Assembly (NCBI RefSeq): GCF_016744155.1
Contig: NZ_JADGEW010000001.1
Location: 487,714-551,713, forward strand
Direction of reading: 5' to 3'
DNA from: Amphritea sp.
Lineage (GTDB): Bacteria > Pseudomonadota > Gammaproteobacteria > Pseudomonadales > Balneatricaceae
Length of the DNA stretch: 64,000 nt
Below the pieces are notes generated by a model that did not search any database, was not told the DNA's origin, and saw only the letters and a program-made list of their open reading frames with translations. Every line of letters starts with the position of its first letter. Positions within the stretch are counted from its first letter, which is position 1. The translations under genes and the position numbers were made by a program. Below, one piece after another: positions 50,415 through 60,928 of this stretch.

Positions 50415-51892
50415 TAGCATTAGCGCTGTCAGAATCTGTAGCGGTAATATTCCCCACTGCTGATAAGGTGTCAGGCCTTCCATTCGGCGGACCTCACCTA
50501 CCAGCACCGCCTGCTCATATTGAGGTATTGTCGCGCTGATCTGTCCATCCGGGCTAATCAGTGCGCTGATGCCGTTATTGGTACTCCGGATTAACCAACG
50601 CCCAGTTTCCAGTGCCCGCATACGCGCTATCTGCAGATGCTGTGTCGGGGCGGTAGAGTGACCAAACCAGGTGTCATTGCTGACGGTGAGTAACAGGTCG
50701 CTGTTCAGGCTGTTATGCCGGACCAGTTCAGGATAGGCGATCTCGTAACAGATAAACGGTGCGATATGGCTATCACCTGCTTCTAACAGCGGTTGGTTGG
50801 CTGAGCCAAGACTAAATTCAGACATCGGCAGATCGAAGAAGTCGATGATGCCGCGTAACTGACGCTCCAGTGGAACGTATTCACCGAAAGGTACCAATCG
50901 TTGCTTATCGTAGTTTCCACCGCCACCGGCAAACAGGGTCAGACTATTAGTATAGCGCCTTCCTTTAGGGTGTTCGGGGTCGAGATACATAGTCGGAATA
51001 CCGCTGATCATGGCAGTATTGCTTTGCTCTAGTTGCTCTATCAACGGGCTGAGCATCGCTGATGCCGACGTGTAAAAAGTAGGTATAGCAGTTTCAGGCC
51101 AGATCAGTAGATCGACTTTATCGCTGTCCTGACTTAGGTCGACATAGGTTTGCAGAATGTTATTCAGATTGCTGCGTATCCATTTCTCTTCCTGAGGAAT
51201 GTTCGCCTGCACCAGCATCACATCTACCGGCTCACCAATCGGCAAGGTCCAGTCTTCAGGAATTTCTTCCTGTTGTATGGCGACCCAGGGGATTGCCAGC
51301 AACATCAGGATTGCAGCTGATTGTAGCGGGTGATTCAAACGCTTAAAGAAGCTGACTGACAGTGTACCCACTAATACTACATAGAGGCTGAGGAACCAGA
51401 CGCCACCCAGTGGGGCAAATACCGCCATGGGAGTATCAATCAGGCCGTAGCCGAGGTAGAGCCAGGGGAAACCGGTAAGTAACCAGCTACGCAGCCATTC
51501 AAAGAGTAACCAGAGTGCGCAAAAACCGATAGCATTACGGAAAAAACGAGTATAGATCCAGCTTTGAATGGAAAAAAGTATTGCCAGAGCGGCGACAAAT
51601 AGAAAAGTCATTGAGCCGGCCAGAAGACTGGAGGCGTTGCCATGCTCATGAATGCTGACAAATACCCAGGACACGCCTGCACCGAAAAATCCGAGGCCGT
51701 AACACCAGCCAAGCCAGCCTCCGATCCGGGGAGAACAGTTGTGCAGTGAGATAAACAGCAGTGCTACGGAAATGCCCCCCAGGTACCAATAATCAAAAGG
51801 GGCTAACGAGAGCGGAGCGATTGCGCCAGCAGATAGGCAAAGTAACACGCGCCAGAATATGTACGGAGTGCGGTTAGCCATGGATAATCGCC

Positions 51893-52738
51893 CTATTCTG
51901 AACGAATAACCTGCAGCAGGCGAATTCGCCGGTTGTCGGCGCTAAGAATTTTAAATGTGAAGGCATCGATTTCTACAGTCTCATCCTTGTTTGGTAGATG
52001 ACCAAATTTCTGAGTCACCAATCCACCGATAGTATCAAATTCATCGTCAGGCATGCCAATATCGAAAAATTCATTAAAATCTTCAATGGGTGTCAGCGCT
52101 TTAACGATATAACCATTATCGTCGAAAGGTTTAATATTACCATCGTCATCATCTGCGTCATGCTCATCTTCAATTTCGCCGACGATCTGCTCAAGTACGT
52201 CTTCAATGGTAATAACACCGGAGACCCCTGCATATTCGTCGACAACGATGGCCATATGATTACGGGTAGCGCGAAACTCTTGCAGCAGTACGTTAAGGCG
52301 TTTGCTTTCCGGAATGAACGTGGCTTTGCGAACATGTTGTGAAATGTCGAAGTTTTCCAGATAGTTATCATCCAGAATCAATGGCAAAAGGTCTTTGGCC
52401 AGTAGCACGCCGAGGATGTCATCCGGATTTTCACCAATGACCGGGAAGCGAGAGTGGGCGGAAGAGATAATAATCGGCAGGAACTCTTTAGGTGTCTGAT
52501 CAGCTTCTACCACCACCATTTGTGATCTGGGGATCATAACATCCCGTACCTGTCGATCGGCCACCTGCATTGCGCCTTCAATAATACTGAACGCTTCCTG
52601 ATCCAGAACGTTTTCATCGGCGGCGTCTTTAAGATCAGCCAGCAGGTCTTCGCGGGTTTTCGGCTCATCAGAAAAGGCTTGGGCGAGTTTGCCTAACCAC
52701 GTTTTCTGATGACCATTTCCCGGTCGATCTTCACTCAT
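51893..52738 (-). CDS. corC: CorC/HlyC family CBS-domain protein (YbeX)
   Basis: Cytoplasmic protein with two CBS domains and a CorC_HlyC domain, 281 residues. Starts MSEDRPGNGHQKTWLGKL; CBS parts are VRDVMIPRSQMVVVEADQT and HMAIVVDEYAGVSGVITIEDVLEQIVGEIEDEHD; the C-terminus (YIVKALTPIEDFNEFF, DTIGGLVTQKFGHLP) is the CorC_HlyC domain. In E. coli it is tied to magnesium and cobalt efflux and to ribosome maturation with YbeY. Located between ybeY and lnt as in E. coli. Confidence 0.94.
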   Translation of the reverse strand: MSEDRPGNGHQKTWLGKLAQAFSDEPKTREDLLADLKDAADENVLDQEAFSIIEGAMQVADRQVRDVMIPRSQMVVVEADQTPKEFLPIIISSAHSRFPVIGENPDDILGVLLAKDLLPLILDDNYLENFDISQHVRKATFIPESKRLNVLLQEFRATRNHMAIVVDEYAGVSGVITIEDVLEQIVGEIEDEHDADDDDGNIKPFDDNGYIVKALTPIEDFNEFFDIGMPDDEFDTIGGLVTQKFGHLPNKDETVEIDAFTFKILSADNRRIRLLQVIRSE

Positions 52739-52800
52739 TGTGTGCTCCGTTTATTCGATCACAAACTTTATGGGTTAACAGGTCTATCTGATTGTCAGCG

Positions 52801-53259
52801 TTATTCGCTTAACAAATAGGGGTCAGGAATGTTCAGAGTAGCAAGAATTTCCCGTTCCAGCTGTTCCATCTCTTCTGCTTCAAGGTTATTTATATGGTCG
52901 AATCCCAATAGATGCAAGACTCCATGTATAACCATATGACACCAGTGGTTGAATAACGGCTTATTTTGTTCGATAGCTTCGCAGGAAACGACCTCTGCGC
53001 AGATCACTAAATCACCCAGAAGGTCCAGTTCTATGCCCTCAGGCATCTCAAACGGGAAGGACAAAACATTGGTGGAGCTGTCTTTACCACGGTATTGATT
53101 ATTCAGCTCCTGACTCTCTTGTGGTGCAACTATACGTATAGAGAGTTCAGCTGCGTCCAGGCGGCCTTTCAGGGCGGCGCTGACCCATTCAGTAAGCTGA
53201 GCTTCGGAGGGAAGGTCGATGTCTTCAATCTGACACTGACGATCAACAAAATAGTTCAT
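52801..53259 (-). CDS. ybeY: Endoribonuclease YbeY
   Basis: Metal-dependent single-strand endoribonuclease used in 16S 3' end maturation and 70S quality control. The 152-residue product has the zinc motif [11 protein letters not shown] in [27 protein letters not shown], and the upstream [15 protein letters not shown] is diagnostic. Length matches the family. Its start overlaps the phoH stop by 4 bases (ATGA), so PhoH and YbeY are translationally coupled. Confidence 0.96.
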   Translation of the reverse strand: MNYFVDRQCQIEDIDLPSEAQLTEWVSAALKGRLDAAELSIRIVAPQESQELNNQYRGKDSSTNVLSFPFEMPEGIELDLLGDLVICAEVVSCEAIEQNKPLFNHWCHMVIHGVLHLLGFDHINNLEAEEMEQLEREILATLNIPDPYLLSE

Positions 53260-54257
53260 CGCTTGTCCTGTTGGGAAGGTTGCTGCTTTTCATAAAGCTC
53301 ATAGGCATCGACAATATGTCCAACCAGAGGGTGTCGGACCACATCTTTAGAGTTAAAGCGGGTAAACCCTATCCCTTTAACTTCTTTCAGTACTTCGCTG
53401 GCGTGGATTAATCCGGAGCGTACCCCTTTGGGTAAGTCTATCTGGGTTGTATCACCGGTGATCACTGCGGTGGAGCCAAAGCCTATCCGGGTAAGGAACA
53501 TCTTCATCTGTTCCCGGGTAGTATTCTGGCTTTCATCAAGGATGACGAAAGACCCATTCAGCGTTCGGCCTCGCATATAAGCCAGCGGAGCAACTTCAAT
53601 TACATTGCGTTCGATAAGTTTACTGACCCGCTCAATACCGAGCATCTCATAAAGAGCGTCGTAGAGGGGGCGTAGGTAAGGGTCTACTTTTTGACTCAGA
53701 TCACCGGGTAAAAAGCCCAGTTTTTCACCGGCTTCGACCGCCGGACGAACCAGCAGTATACGGCTGACTTCTTCCCGTTCCAGCGCTTCACAAGCGCAGG
53801 CAACGGCCAAATAGGTTTTACCCGTACCGGCAGGGCCAATGCCGAAATTGATATCATGGGTCAGAATGGTGCGGACATAGCTCTGTTGATTCGGCCCGCG
53901 CGGGCGGATCTGGACTTTGCGGGTCTGGATGGTAATGTCGGCCTGATAAACCGGCGCGGCAGGCTCACCACCCGATAGCTGTTCAACGCCGGATTGCTGC
54001 AACAACAGGTGGATCTGATCCGGTGTGACCGGCTCTCCCTTTTGTGCATCTTCATAGAGTTGTTCGAGCATCTTGGCGCCGGCGCGGATCAGGTCGGATT
54101 TGCCCGCCAGTTGGAAGCTGTTGCCCCGGTTACTGATCTCAATGCCCAGCCGTTTCTCTAGCAGTCGCAGGTGCTCATCGAGCTGGCCACAGAGGTTCGA
54201 CAGATGCTGCGGGCTATCGGGCTCCAGAGTGAGCTTTATTGTTTGCGCTGTGTTCAA
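53256..54257 (-). CDS. phoH: PhoH family ATPase (YbeZ)
   Basis: ATPase of the PhoH/YbeZ family, partner of YbeY in RNA metabolism. The 333-residue product has Walker [14 protein letters not shown], Walker B-like [21 protein letters not shown], sensor segment [15 protein letters not shown] and the C-terminal [20 protein letters not shown]. The N-terminal part (residues about 1-75) is a KH-like region with [13 protein letters not shown]. It precedes ybeY with overlapping stop and start, and lies 45 bases after miaB. Confidence 0.95.
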   Translation of the reverse strand: MNTAQTIKLTLEPDSPQHLSNLCGQLDEHLRLLEKRLGIEISNRGNSFQLAGKSDLIRAGAKMLEQLYEDAQKGEPVTPDQIHLLLQQSGVEQLSGGEPAAPVYQADITIQTRKVQIRPRGPNQQSYVRTILTHDINFGIGPAGTGKTYLAVACACEALEREEVSRILLVRPAVEAGEKLGFLPGDLSQKVDPYLRPLYDALYEMLGIERVSKLIERNVIEVAPLAYMRGRTLNGSFVILDESQNTTREQMKMFLTRIGFGSTAVITGDTTQIDLPKGVRSGLIHASEVLKEVKGIGFTRFNSKDVVRHPLVGHIVDAYELYEKQQPSQQDKR

Positions 54258-54302
54258 AAACTGATCCTTAGATTGAGATGCTGATAAGTATAGGGTATTG
54301 GT

Positions 54303-55676
54303 TTACTGAGTGTCTTGTGTTGCAAGGGTGCCATCCAGCTCAGATCCCACCAGCTCACCTACCAGAGAGTTGGTGTAGATCTCAGCGATACGGACATCGG
54401 CAAAGTGGCCGATCATGTCCGGATTGTCACAGCGGAAGTTAACCACTCTATTATTCTCAGTACGGCCCTGTAGCTTGCCTGGGTCTTTCTTCGAGTAGTT
54501 GGTTACTAATATGCGTTGTACTGAGTCGACCATACGACGGCTGATCTGCAATGCTTGCTGAAGAATACGATCTTGCAAAATTTTCAGGCGGAGCTTCTTT
54601 GTTTCGTCTGAAATATCGTCCGGCAGATCGGCAGCGGGTGTACCTGGGCGACGGCTGTAAATAAAGCTATATGAGTTATCAAACCCAATCTCTGCGATCA
54701 GATTCATGGTTGCTTCAAACTCGGCATCGGTTTCTCCGGGGAAGCCGATAATGAAATCAGAAGATAGAGTGATGTTCGGGCGTGCTGCGCGAATCTTCCT
54801 TATTAGGGACTTATATTCAAGGGCCATATGACCGCGCTTCATCGCATTCAAAATTCGATCAGATCCGCTCTGAACGGGTAGGTGCAGGAAGCTAACAAGC
54901 TCAGGGACGTCACGATAAACGTCTATCAGACTATCGGTAAACTCAACGGGGTGAGAGGTGGTAAAACGAATGCGATCGACACCATCGATGGCTGCAACGT
55001 TACGGATTAACTCTGCCAGATCCGCGAAATCGCTATCAGAGGTTGCACCTTGGTAAGCGTTGACGTTCTGTCCTAATAGGTGGATCTCCCGTACACCCTG
55101 CTCGGACAGTTCAAGTACTTCTGCCAGAACGTCGTTCAGCGGTCGGCTGACTTCTTCGCCGCGAGTATAGGGAACTACACAGAAGGTGCAGTATTTGCTG
55201 CAACCTTCCATGATCGAAACGAAGGCCTCAGCCCCTTCAACCCGAGGTGCGGGGAGGTGGTCGAATTTTTCGATTTCGGGGAAGCTGATATCAACAATGC
55301 CTTTCTTCTGAGTGCCGGCATTAGTGATGTCGATCATCTCCGGCAGACGATGGAGGGTCTGTGGTCCAAAGATCATATCCACGTATGGTGCCCGCTTGAG
55401 GATGGCATCGCCTTCCTGAGAAGCAACGCAGCCACCCACTCCGATCTTCAGATCAGGGTTTTTAGCTTTCAGCTTGCGCCAGCGGCCCAGCTGATGGAAA
55501 ACTTTTTCCTGGGCCTTTTCTCGGATCGAACAGGTGTTTAGGAGCAGCACGTCGGCTTCATTCTGATTGTCGGTCAGCTCAAGTTCATGGCTCTCGCCCA
55601 GTAGATCTGCCATACGGGCGGAATCGTACTCGTTCATCTGGCAACCATGGGTTTTAATGAATAGCTTCTTGGCCAT
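54303..55676 (-). CDS. miaB: tRNA-2-methylthio-N6-dimethylallyladenosine synthase MiaB
   Basis: Radical SAM methylthiotransferase modifying A37 of tRNAs that read UNN codons. The 457-residue product has the N-terminal MTTase domain with [23 protein letters not shown] and [11 protein letters not shown] (three cluster cysteines), the radical SAM motif CSKYCTFC in [19 protein letters not shown], and a C-terminal TRAM domain. [13 protein letters not shown] is MiaB-specific. Length is close to E. coli MiaB (474). First gene of the miaB-phoH-ybeY-corC-lnt operon. Confidence 0.97.
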   Translation of the reverse strand: MAKKLFIKTHGCQMNEYDSARMADLLGESHELELTDNQNEADVLLLNTCSIREKAQEKVFHQLGRWRKLKAKNPDLKIGVGGCVASQEGDAILKRAPYVDMIFGPQTLHRLPEMIDITNAGTQKKGIVDISFPEIEKFDHLPAPRVEGAEAFVSIMEGCSKYCTFCVVPYTRGEEVSRPLNDVLAEVLELSEQGVREIHLLGQNVNAYQGATSDSDFADLAELIRNVAAIDGVDRIRFTTSHPVEFTDSLIDVYRDVPELVSFLHLPVQSGSDRILNAMKRGHMALEYKSLIRKIRAARPNITLSSDFIIGFPGETDAEFEATMNLIAEIGFDNSYSFIYSRRPGTPAADLPDDISDETKKLRLKILQDRILQQALQISRRMVDSVQRILVTNYSKKDPGKLQGRTENNRVVNFRCDNPDMIGHFADVRIAEIYTNSLVGELVGSELDGTLATQDTQ

Positions 55677-55719
55677 TGCACACCTGTCTTTAAATCTTGG
55701 GAAAAGTAAAAGGGCAGAA

Positions 55720-55725
55720 ATTATA
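55720..55725 (-). promoter_or_regulatory. -10 box (TATAAT) of the likely miaB promoter
   Basis: TATAAT on the minus strand, 44 bases upstream of the miaB ATG. The -35 position has only a poor match. It lies in the 159-base divergent region shared with the DUF1820 gene. Confidence 0.4.
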
Positions 55726-55835
55726 CTTTAAGGTCACCGGGGATCATAGTTTTTAACTGCCTCTGTGCATGACTTGTAATCATATAAAAGAACCCCATAT
55801 AGCAGGCAGTCAAACCTATTTGAGTGCTCTGAAGA

Positions 55836-56156
55836 ATGGCAAGTGAACCCATCTACCGAATCAAATTTCTTAATCAGAACGAGGTCTATGAGATCTACGC
55901 TCTGAATGTCTATCAAAGTGACTTATGGGGTTTTCTGGAGGTTGAAAATTTTGTTTTTGGCAGTCAGAGCTCATTGCTGGTTGATCCGTCTGAAGAGAAA
56001 CTGAAAAAACAGTTTGAAGAGGTAGAGCGCAGTTATATTCCGATGCAGGCGATTATCCGCATCGACGAAGTTAAGCATGAAGGTGTGGCCAAAATTACCG
56101 AGGCCAAGGGGACTGTTACGCAGTTTCCGGTGATGCCGCCGCGTCCACGCAGTTAA
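55836..56156 (+). CDS. DUF1820 family protein
   Basis: A 106-residue cytoplasmic protein of the DUF1820 family, function unknown. It begins MASEPIYRIKFLNQNEVYEIYA and contains YQSDLWGFLEVENFVFGSQSSLLVDPSEEKL and the proline-rich tail FPVMPPRPRS, all typical. The gene sits divergent from miaB in Pseudomonas too. About 100 residues is the usual length. It is the last gene before a long non-coding stretch. Confidence 0.9.
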   Translation: MASEPIYRIKFLNQNEVYEIYALNVYQSDLWGFLEVENFVFGSQSSLLVDPSEEKLKKQFEEVERSYIPMQAIIRIDEVKHEGVAKITEAKGTVTQFPVMPPRPRS

Positions 56157-56770
56157 TGCGAGCGGTAAGCTTTCAGGCTATTTTTGTGTAAACGCTGATC
56201 TGTGTTTCACTGAACTGAACCCCAGATTCAATCTAAAATACCTATCATCAAAAAAACAGCATACAGCTGAGTCATCGCTAACGATGGCCAGCTGCATGCC
56301 TGGTTTATCTCTTTCTCCTCAATATCACCCGCCTAAACAATCTGTCCTGGCTGAACCGTTGCCAGCGCCCAGCAGGTGAATCTGCAACAAGCATTGATTA
56401 GAACCTATGTCGCGAATTTTGCGAGCAGGCCCGTAGGTCTTTGCCGGATAGTCATACATAGGGCTCACCGCTTTGCTGTCATTCGTTTAAAGAAGTGAGT
56501 CGTGTCGGAGATATAAAGGCCGTAGTAATGGTTCTCCTTTTCACAGTGTCGGCGGGAGTATTACTTTTTCGAGCCTAAAATTAAGCTACAAGTTGTGCAA
56601 ACCTCCTTCTATAAACGCCGAATTAGAACGCTTCAACCCCCAGTCTCTGGTGTTTTATGTGGCTAAGTTAGTTTGCAGATTGGGTAGTTTCAGGTGACTA
56701 TTGCTGGTGCTTTCGCGTAAATTGTTTTATAGCGTAATAAGATCATATTTTTCAGAGTACTTAGCCGCAT
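56157..56770. other. 614-base region without recognised gene, with hairpins
   Basis: No ORF here looks coding. One hairpin at 56264-56294 pairs CAGCTG with CAGCTG and CATCG with CGATG around CTAA. A second, at 56403-56438, pairs ACCTA with TAGGT and has an inner TCGC/GCGA stem. Neither has a T run. The right part should contain the promoter of the GGDEF/EAL gene. A small RNA or a decayed gene is possible; I cannot tell. Confidence 0.5.
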
Positions 56771-59700
56771 ATGCCATCAGAGATTCCTGCCAGTGCATCC
56801 CCTAATAAGTTTTTGATAGAGGGATTTTATACCCATCTTCTACCGGGTATTGCATATATTGTTCTGGCTCACTGCTCTATAACCTGGCTGTCTATTCAGC
56901 CGAGTGAGGCCTCAGCAGTCTGGCCTGCTGCCGGTGTGTCGATTACGGCTATTCTTCTGCGTGGTTATCGTGTTTGTTTTGGACTATTTGTCGCCTTGAT
57001 GATTTTTTATGCCAGCAGTTGGTTAGATACTGAAAACGCTGCAACGGTAGTCCGTTCCCTCTCTTTGATGTTTTTGCTCAGCTGTGCCGCCGTAATGCAA
57101 GCCGTTGGGGCTGTATGGTTGGTAAATCGATTTCTGGGAGGTCTGCCTGCTTTAATCGATGATAAAGAGATAACACAGTTTCTGTTTATTATCGGGCCGG
57201 TGGCTTCTATGGTCGCAAGTCTGATGGCAATTACCACGTTTCTCTTCTTTGGCATTATCGGAGGGGATGAGTATTTTGTCAGTTGGTTAACTTGGTGGAT
57301 TGGGGACACTATCGGTGCCATTGTGATGGTGCCTATGTTATTAGCTCTGTTTGCTAACAAGCAGAGCACCCTCTATACACGTAGAATGGCTATTGGTTTG
57401 CCTATGGTGGGTTTGCTAGTCGTGATCATCACGTTATTCATAGTGACTAAAAACTATGAGTCAAAAGAACGAATGTCTCAGTTTAACCGACAGGCTGAAC
57501 AGCTACATTCGCATTTTCAGGCAAGGCTTAATGCTGGGGTTGAGGTGCTTTACTCGCTGCGCAGTTTTTTTATCAGTAGTACTCTTGTTGATGATCATGA
57601 GTTTTCTAAATTCACTAAGTACACTCTGACGCGTTACCCTGAAATCCAGGCGCTAGAGTGGATTCCCCGGTTACACCACTCTCTTCGTTCAGAATATGAA
57701 AGTACTTCTGGTGGTGTTCCTGGTTCTGTCAGGCAGGTACTGGAAAGAGATGAGCTAGGTTCTTTTCGGCTCGCAGCTGAAAGAGATTTCTATTACCCGA
57801 TTACCTATATTGAGCCTTTTAAGGGAAATGAACGGGCTTTCGGTTATGACGTGGCTAGCCATCCAACTGCGAAGCAGGCTTTGTACAGAGCTCGGGAGGT
57901 AAATGGGCTGTCATTTACGGCACCAATAACACTTGCCCAAGAGTCTGGAGGACAGCGAGGCATCGTTGCATACCTGCAAATTAATCATGGCTGGGTTGAT
58001 ACTGGTCTTTCGAATGAAGGGGTCGTGGCGGCTGTGTATCGGATGGGAGACTTTGTTGGCTCGGTGCTGGAGAGTCGTGAGGATCTTGCTTCATACATCG
58101 ATATTGAATTACTTGATAATACAGACGATCCGAAACTGATATTCAGTTCGGCTAACGAGTCTATGATCCCTAACACTGATCTTAAGTGGGACAGTGATTA
58201 TGTTATAGGTGGCCGGAGCTATCAGTTTAAGTACACGGCTAAACCCGAATTTTATACCCTTTTATTTCAGTGGAGCAGTTGGATCGTTCTGCTGGCGGGC
58301 ATGATATTTACCGCGTTGTTGGGCGGCTGGTTGCTCTCCCTGACCGGGAGGACCCTGAGAGTGGGACAGCTAGTGGGGGAGAAAACAGCTTCGTTGCAAT
58401 ATGAAGTAGAGGAACGGCGGCGAGCTGAACAGGAGTTGCGTAAAGTTTCTAAAGCGGTTGAGTTCAGCCCTAATATGGTGCTTATAACCCGTCCAGACGG
58501 AGAAATTGAGTACTCCAGCCCTAAGTTTACTGAAGAGACCGGTTATAGCACGGAAGATGTTATAGGCCAGAATATTGAGATGCTTCACTATGTACGCTTG
58601 GGCGAGATTTCCTATCGAGATCTGTGGCATGAGCTAGAGAACAGGGAAGTCTGGCGTGGTGAAATAGTAAACCGGAAAAAGTCAGGCGACCTGTATTGGG
58701 CGCAAGTTAGTATCGCTCCTATTTACGACTTAGAGGAAGAGCTGACTCATTATGTGGTTACGCTACAGGATATTACTGAGAATCGACTGATCTCCGAGCA
58801 GATTAGTTATCAGGCAAGTCATGATCAGTTAACTGCGTTGGTAAATCGCCGTGAGTTTGAAGTCCGGCTTGAAACACTATTGAAAACGCAGTGTCAGGCT
58901 GGGGCTCAGCACGCTTTTTGTTTTCTCGATCTGGATCAGTTTAAGGTGGTCAACGATACTTCAGGGCATGTTGCAGGCGATGAGTTGCTGCGACAGGTTT
59001 CGGCTCTGTTACAAGAGAGGGTGAGGGCAAATGATACTCTGGCCCGGCTGGGAGGGGATGAGTTCGGTATCCTGTTGCAAAACTGCCCTCTGGAGAAAGC
59101 TAGGCTAGTCGCTGAAGATGTACGTAATACTATCGCCCAGTTTAAATTCTGTTGGGAACAGCAGGTGTTCAGTATCGGGGTGAGTATCGGTGTTGTTGAA
59201 ATTAACGAACACTCTGCGGGCCTGACAGAAATTCTCAAACATGCTGATTCCGCCTGCTATACAGCTAAAGATTCTGGTCGTAACCGGGTTCGTCTGTACT
59301 CGGTTGGCAATGAGATGCTGGCTCAGCGGGAGGGGGAGATGCAATGGGTCTCAGAAATCAACTCAGCGCTGGATGAAAATCGCTTCGTTCTTTATGGGCA
59401 GCTAATCGTGCCGTTACAGAACCCTCAACTTAAACCGGATATTGAAATACTGCTGAGGATGAAAGGCCGGGATGGGAAGATAGTTCCTCCAGGGGCTTTT
59501 CTCCCTGCAGCAGAACGTTATCAGTTGTCAGGTCAGATAGATCAGTGGGTGGTAGACCATGCGTTTGCCTGGCTGGAACGTAACTTTACCCAGTTCAGTC
59601 AATATTTTGGTTGTTGTGCGATTAACTTGTCAGGTGGCAGTTTGGGGGATCCTGACCTGAAGCAGACAATTATTGGTCACCTGGATAATTCGTCAATGCT

Positions 59701-60115
59701 GCCTTACAAGGTTAAGTTTGAGATAACTGAGACTTCTGCTATTGCCAATTTGTCAGAAGCTCAGCGATTCATCAATGCTCTGAAAGCCTATGGCTGCCAG
59801 TTTTCTCTGGATGATTTCGGTAGTGGTTTATCTTCCTTTGCTTACCTGAAGAACTTGCCGGTCGATAACCTGAAAATCGACGGTCAGTTTGTCAAAGGTA
59901 TTCTGGACGATAAGCTCGATCTGGCGATGGTTAAATCAATCAACGATATTGGTCATGTGATGGGTAAAGTGACCATTGCCGAGTTTGTCGAGAATGATGA
60001 GGTACGAGAGTTATTACGTGAAATCGGAGTGGATTATGGTCAGGGCTATGGCTTGGGGCTCCCTGAACCATTGGATCTTTTGCTACAGCAAGTGAGTGGT
60101 GATGACGATCGATAG
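56771..60115 (+). CDS. MASE1-CHASE-PAS-GGDEF-EAL cyclic-di-GMP protein
   Basis: A 1114-residue membrane sensor that could both make and break cyclic di-GMP. Domains in order: MASE1 membrane sensor (about 20-230; SAVWPAAGVSITAILL), periplasmic CHASE domain (about 243-460; LRSFFISSTLVDDHEFSKFT, then EWIPRL), a membrane helix at 503-526, PAS (about 557-677), GGDEF (about 690-840) and EAL (about 865-1105). The cyclase site is intact (RLGGDEFGILL near 760) and an RxxD inhibitory site (RAND) lies five residues before it. The EAL core reads EIL (E near 891), and ITE, DDFGSG, KIDGQFV and AEFVEND are present, so hydrolase activity is plausible. Transcribed alone. Confidence 0.93.
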   Translation: MPSEIPASASPNKFLIEGFYTHLLPGIAYIVLAHCSITWLSIQPSEASAVWPAAGVSITAILLRGYRVCFGLFVALMIFYASSWLDTENAATVVRSLSLMFLLSCAAVMQAVGAVWLVNRFLGGLPALIDDKEITQFLFIIGPVASMVASLMAITTFLFFGIIGGDEYFVSWLTWWIGDTIGAIVMVPMLLALFANKQSTLYTRRMAIGLPMVGLLVVIITLFIVTKNYESKERMSQFNRQAEQLHSHFQARLNAGVEVLYSLRSFFISSTLVDDHEFSKFTKYTLTRYPEIQALEWIPRLHHSLRSEYESTSGGVPGSVRQVLERDELGSFRLAAERDFYYPITYIEPFKGNERAFGYDVASHPTAKQALYRAREVNGLSFTAPITLAQESGGQRGIVAYLQINHGWVDTGLSNEGVVAAVYRMGDFVGSVLESREDLASYIDIELLDNTDDPKLIFSSANESMIPNTDLKWDSDYVIGGRSYQFKYTAKPEFYTLLFQWSSWIVLLAGMIFTALLGGWLLSLTGRTLRVGQLVGEKTASLQYEVEERRRAEQELRKVSKAVEFSPNMVLITRPDGEIEYSSPKFTEETGYSTEDVIGQNIEMLHYVRLGEISYRDLWHELENREVWRGEIVNRKKSGDLYWAQVSIAPIYDLEEELTHYVVTLQDITENRLISEQISYQASHDQLTALVNRREFEVRLETLLKTQCQAGAQHAFCFLDLDQFKVVNDTSGHVAGDELLRQVSALLQERVRANDTLARLGGDEFGILLQNCPLEKARLVAEDVRNTIAQFKFCWEQQVFSIGVSIGVVEINEHSAGLTEILKHADSACYTAKDSGRNRVRLYSVGNEMLAQREGEMQWVSEINSALDENRFVLYGQLIVPLQNPQLKPDIEILLRMKGRDGKIVPPGAFLPAAERYQLSGQIDQWVVDHAFAWLERNFTQFSQYFGCCAINLSGGSLGDPDLKQTIIGHLDNSSMLPYKVKFEITETSAIANLSEAQRFINALKAYGCQFSLDDFGSGLSSFAYLKNLPVDNLKIDGQFVKGILDDKLDLAMVKSINDIGHVMGKVTIAEFVENDEVRELLREIGVDYGQGYGLGLPEPLDLLLQQVSGDDDR

Positions 60116-60123
60116 CTGTTTGT

Positions 60124-60921
60124 TCAGAGATGATAGCTGTCGTATTGGCTTAAATTGTTTTGCCGAATCATTGTGCTGAGTCGCTGTATATAAGTTTCAC
60201 CTAACTCACTATAACGGCTCAGATGCTGAATTAGCTGGAGACTATTCTGGGTATGCTGAGTGGCCGCTCTTAATTCTTGATATGCACTGCCTCGTCCCAG
60301 AGTTAGCTGATAATCATTAATTGCCCCCAGCAATGAGTCATATCGTTTCACATAAACCGCTTTACCATCACGCAGTTGGCTAGCCATGATTCTTTTTTCA
60401 GTTGGATCGAATGACCAGACGCCAAAAACATTCATCGCTTGGCGGAAAAAACGTGAGCTGCCCCAGCCAGTTTCTATGGCTGCTTGCGCCAGAATGAGGC
60501 TGTTGGGCAGGTCGATCATTCTCCTGCTGAGTTCAGTGACAGAACCTACCCGGTATAACGTTACCAGTTGATTCAGCCAAATCTGCTCAGTAGCGCTTAT
60601 ATTCGGTTTAGCCAGTACTTTGTTTAGTCGGTTTCTCTGCTCTTTTAATGTTGCTTTGCTGATCAGAATGGCGGGTAACAGCATGGCAATAAAACGTTGT
60701 TTCTTCTCCGCGATTGGCAGCCCTTTTAATGAGACTACTGAGGTATAAGCGACGGGTAGCACCGGGTTGCTGAGTTCGACAATATCAACAGGGGAACTCA
60801 ATGCTTTGTAAGTGATAGGGATGCCAGAGCTGTTTTGCTGATCAGCTATCTGTATCAACGCGCCGAAGCCAAACATCAATAGCGCGATAAATAATAGAAA
60901 CCTCTGCAGCTGCGGGTACAT
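60124..60921 (-). CDS. Bax-like glucosaminidase domain protein
   Basis: A 265-residue protein with an N-terminal signal anchor (residues about 7-27) and a C-terminal glucosaminidase (GH73-like) domain, resembling E. coli Bax. The likely catalytic glutamate is in LAQAAIETGWGSSRFFRQAMNVFGVWSF; the rest includes VYVKRYDSLLGAINDYQLTLGRGSAYQELR. It should act on peptidoglycan in the periplasm. It converges with the cyclic-di-GMP gene, eight bases apart, and lies 7 bases after epmB on the same strand, so it may be cotranscribed with it without functional link. Confidence 0.86.
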   Translation of the reverse strand: MYPQLQRFLLFIALLMFGFGALIQIADQQNSSGIPITYKALSSPVDIVELSNPVLPVAYTSVVSLKGLPIAEKKQRFIAMLLPAILISKATLKEQRNRLNKVLAKPNISATEQIWLNQLVTLYRVGSVTELSRRMIDLPNSLILAQAAIETGWGSSRFFRQAMNVFGVWSFDPTEKRIMASQLRDGKAVYVKRYDSLLGAINDYQLTLGRGSAYQELRAATQHTQNSLQLIQHLSRYSELGETYIQRLSTMIRQNNLSQYDSYHL

Positions 60922-60928
60922 GAACTTT

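Noticed and set aside
52345-52358. CGAAGTTTTCCAG in corC as another copy of the double-hairpin repeat
   Set aside because: Only a short match inside coding sequence, without the complementary GGAAAAC arm or the GC hairpin.
56264-56294. Possible integron attC site
   Set aside because: The hairpin has a CTAA loop but lacks the paired RYYYAAC and GTTRRRY core sites, and no integrase or cassette genes are near.
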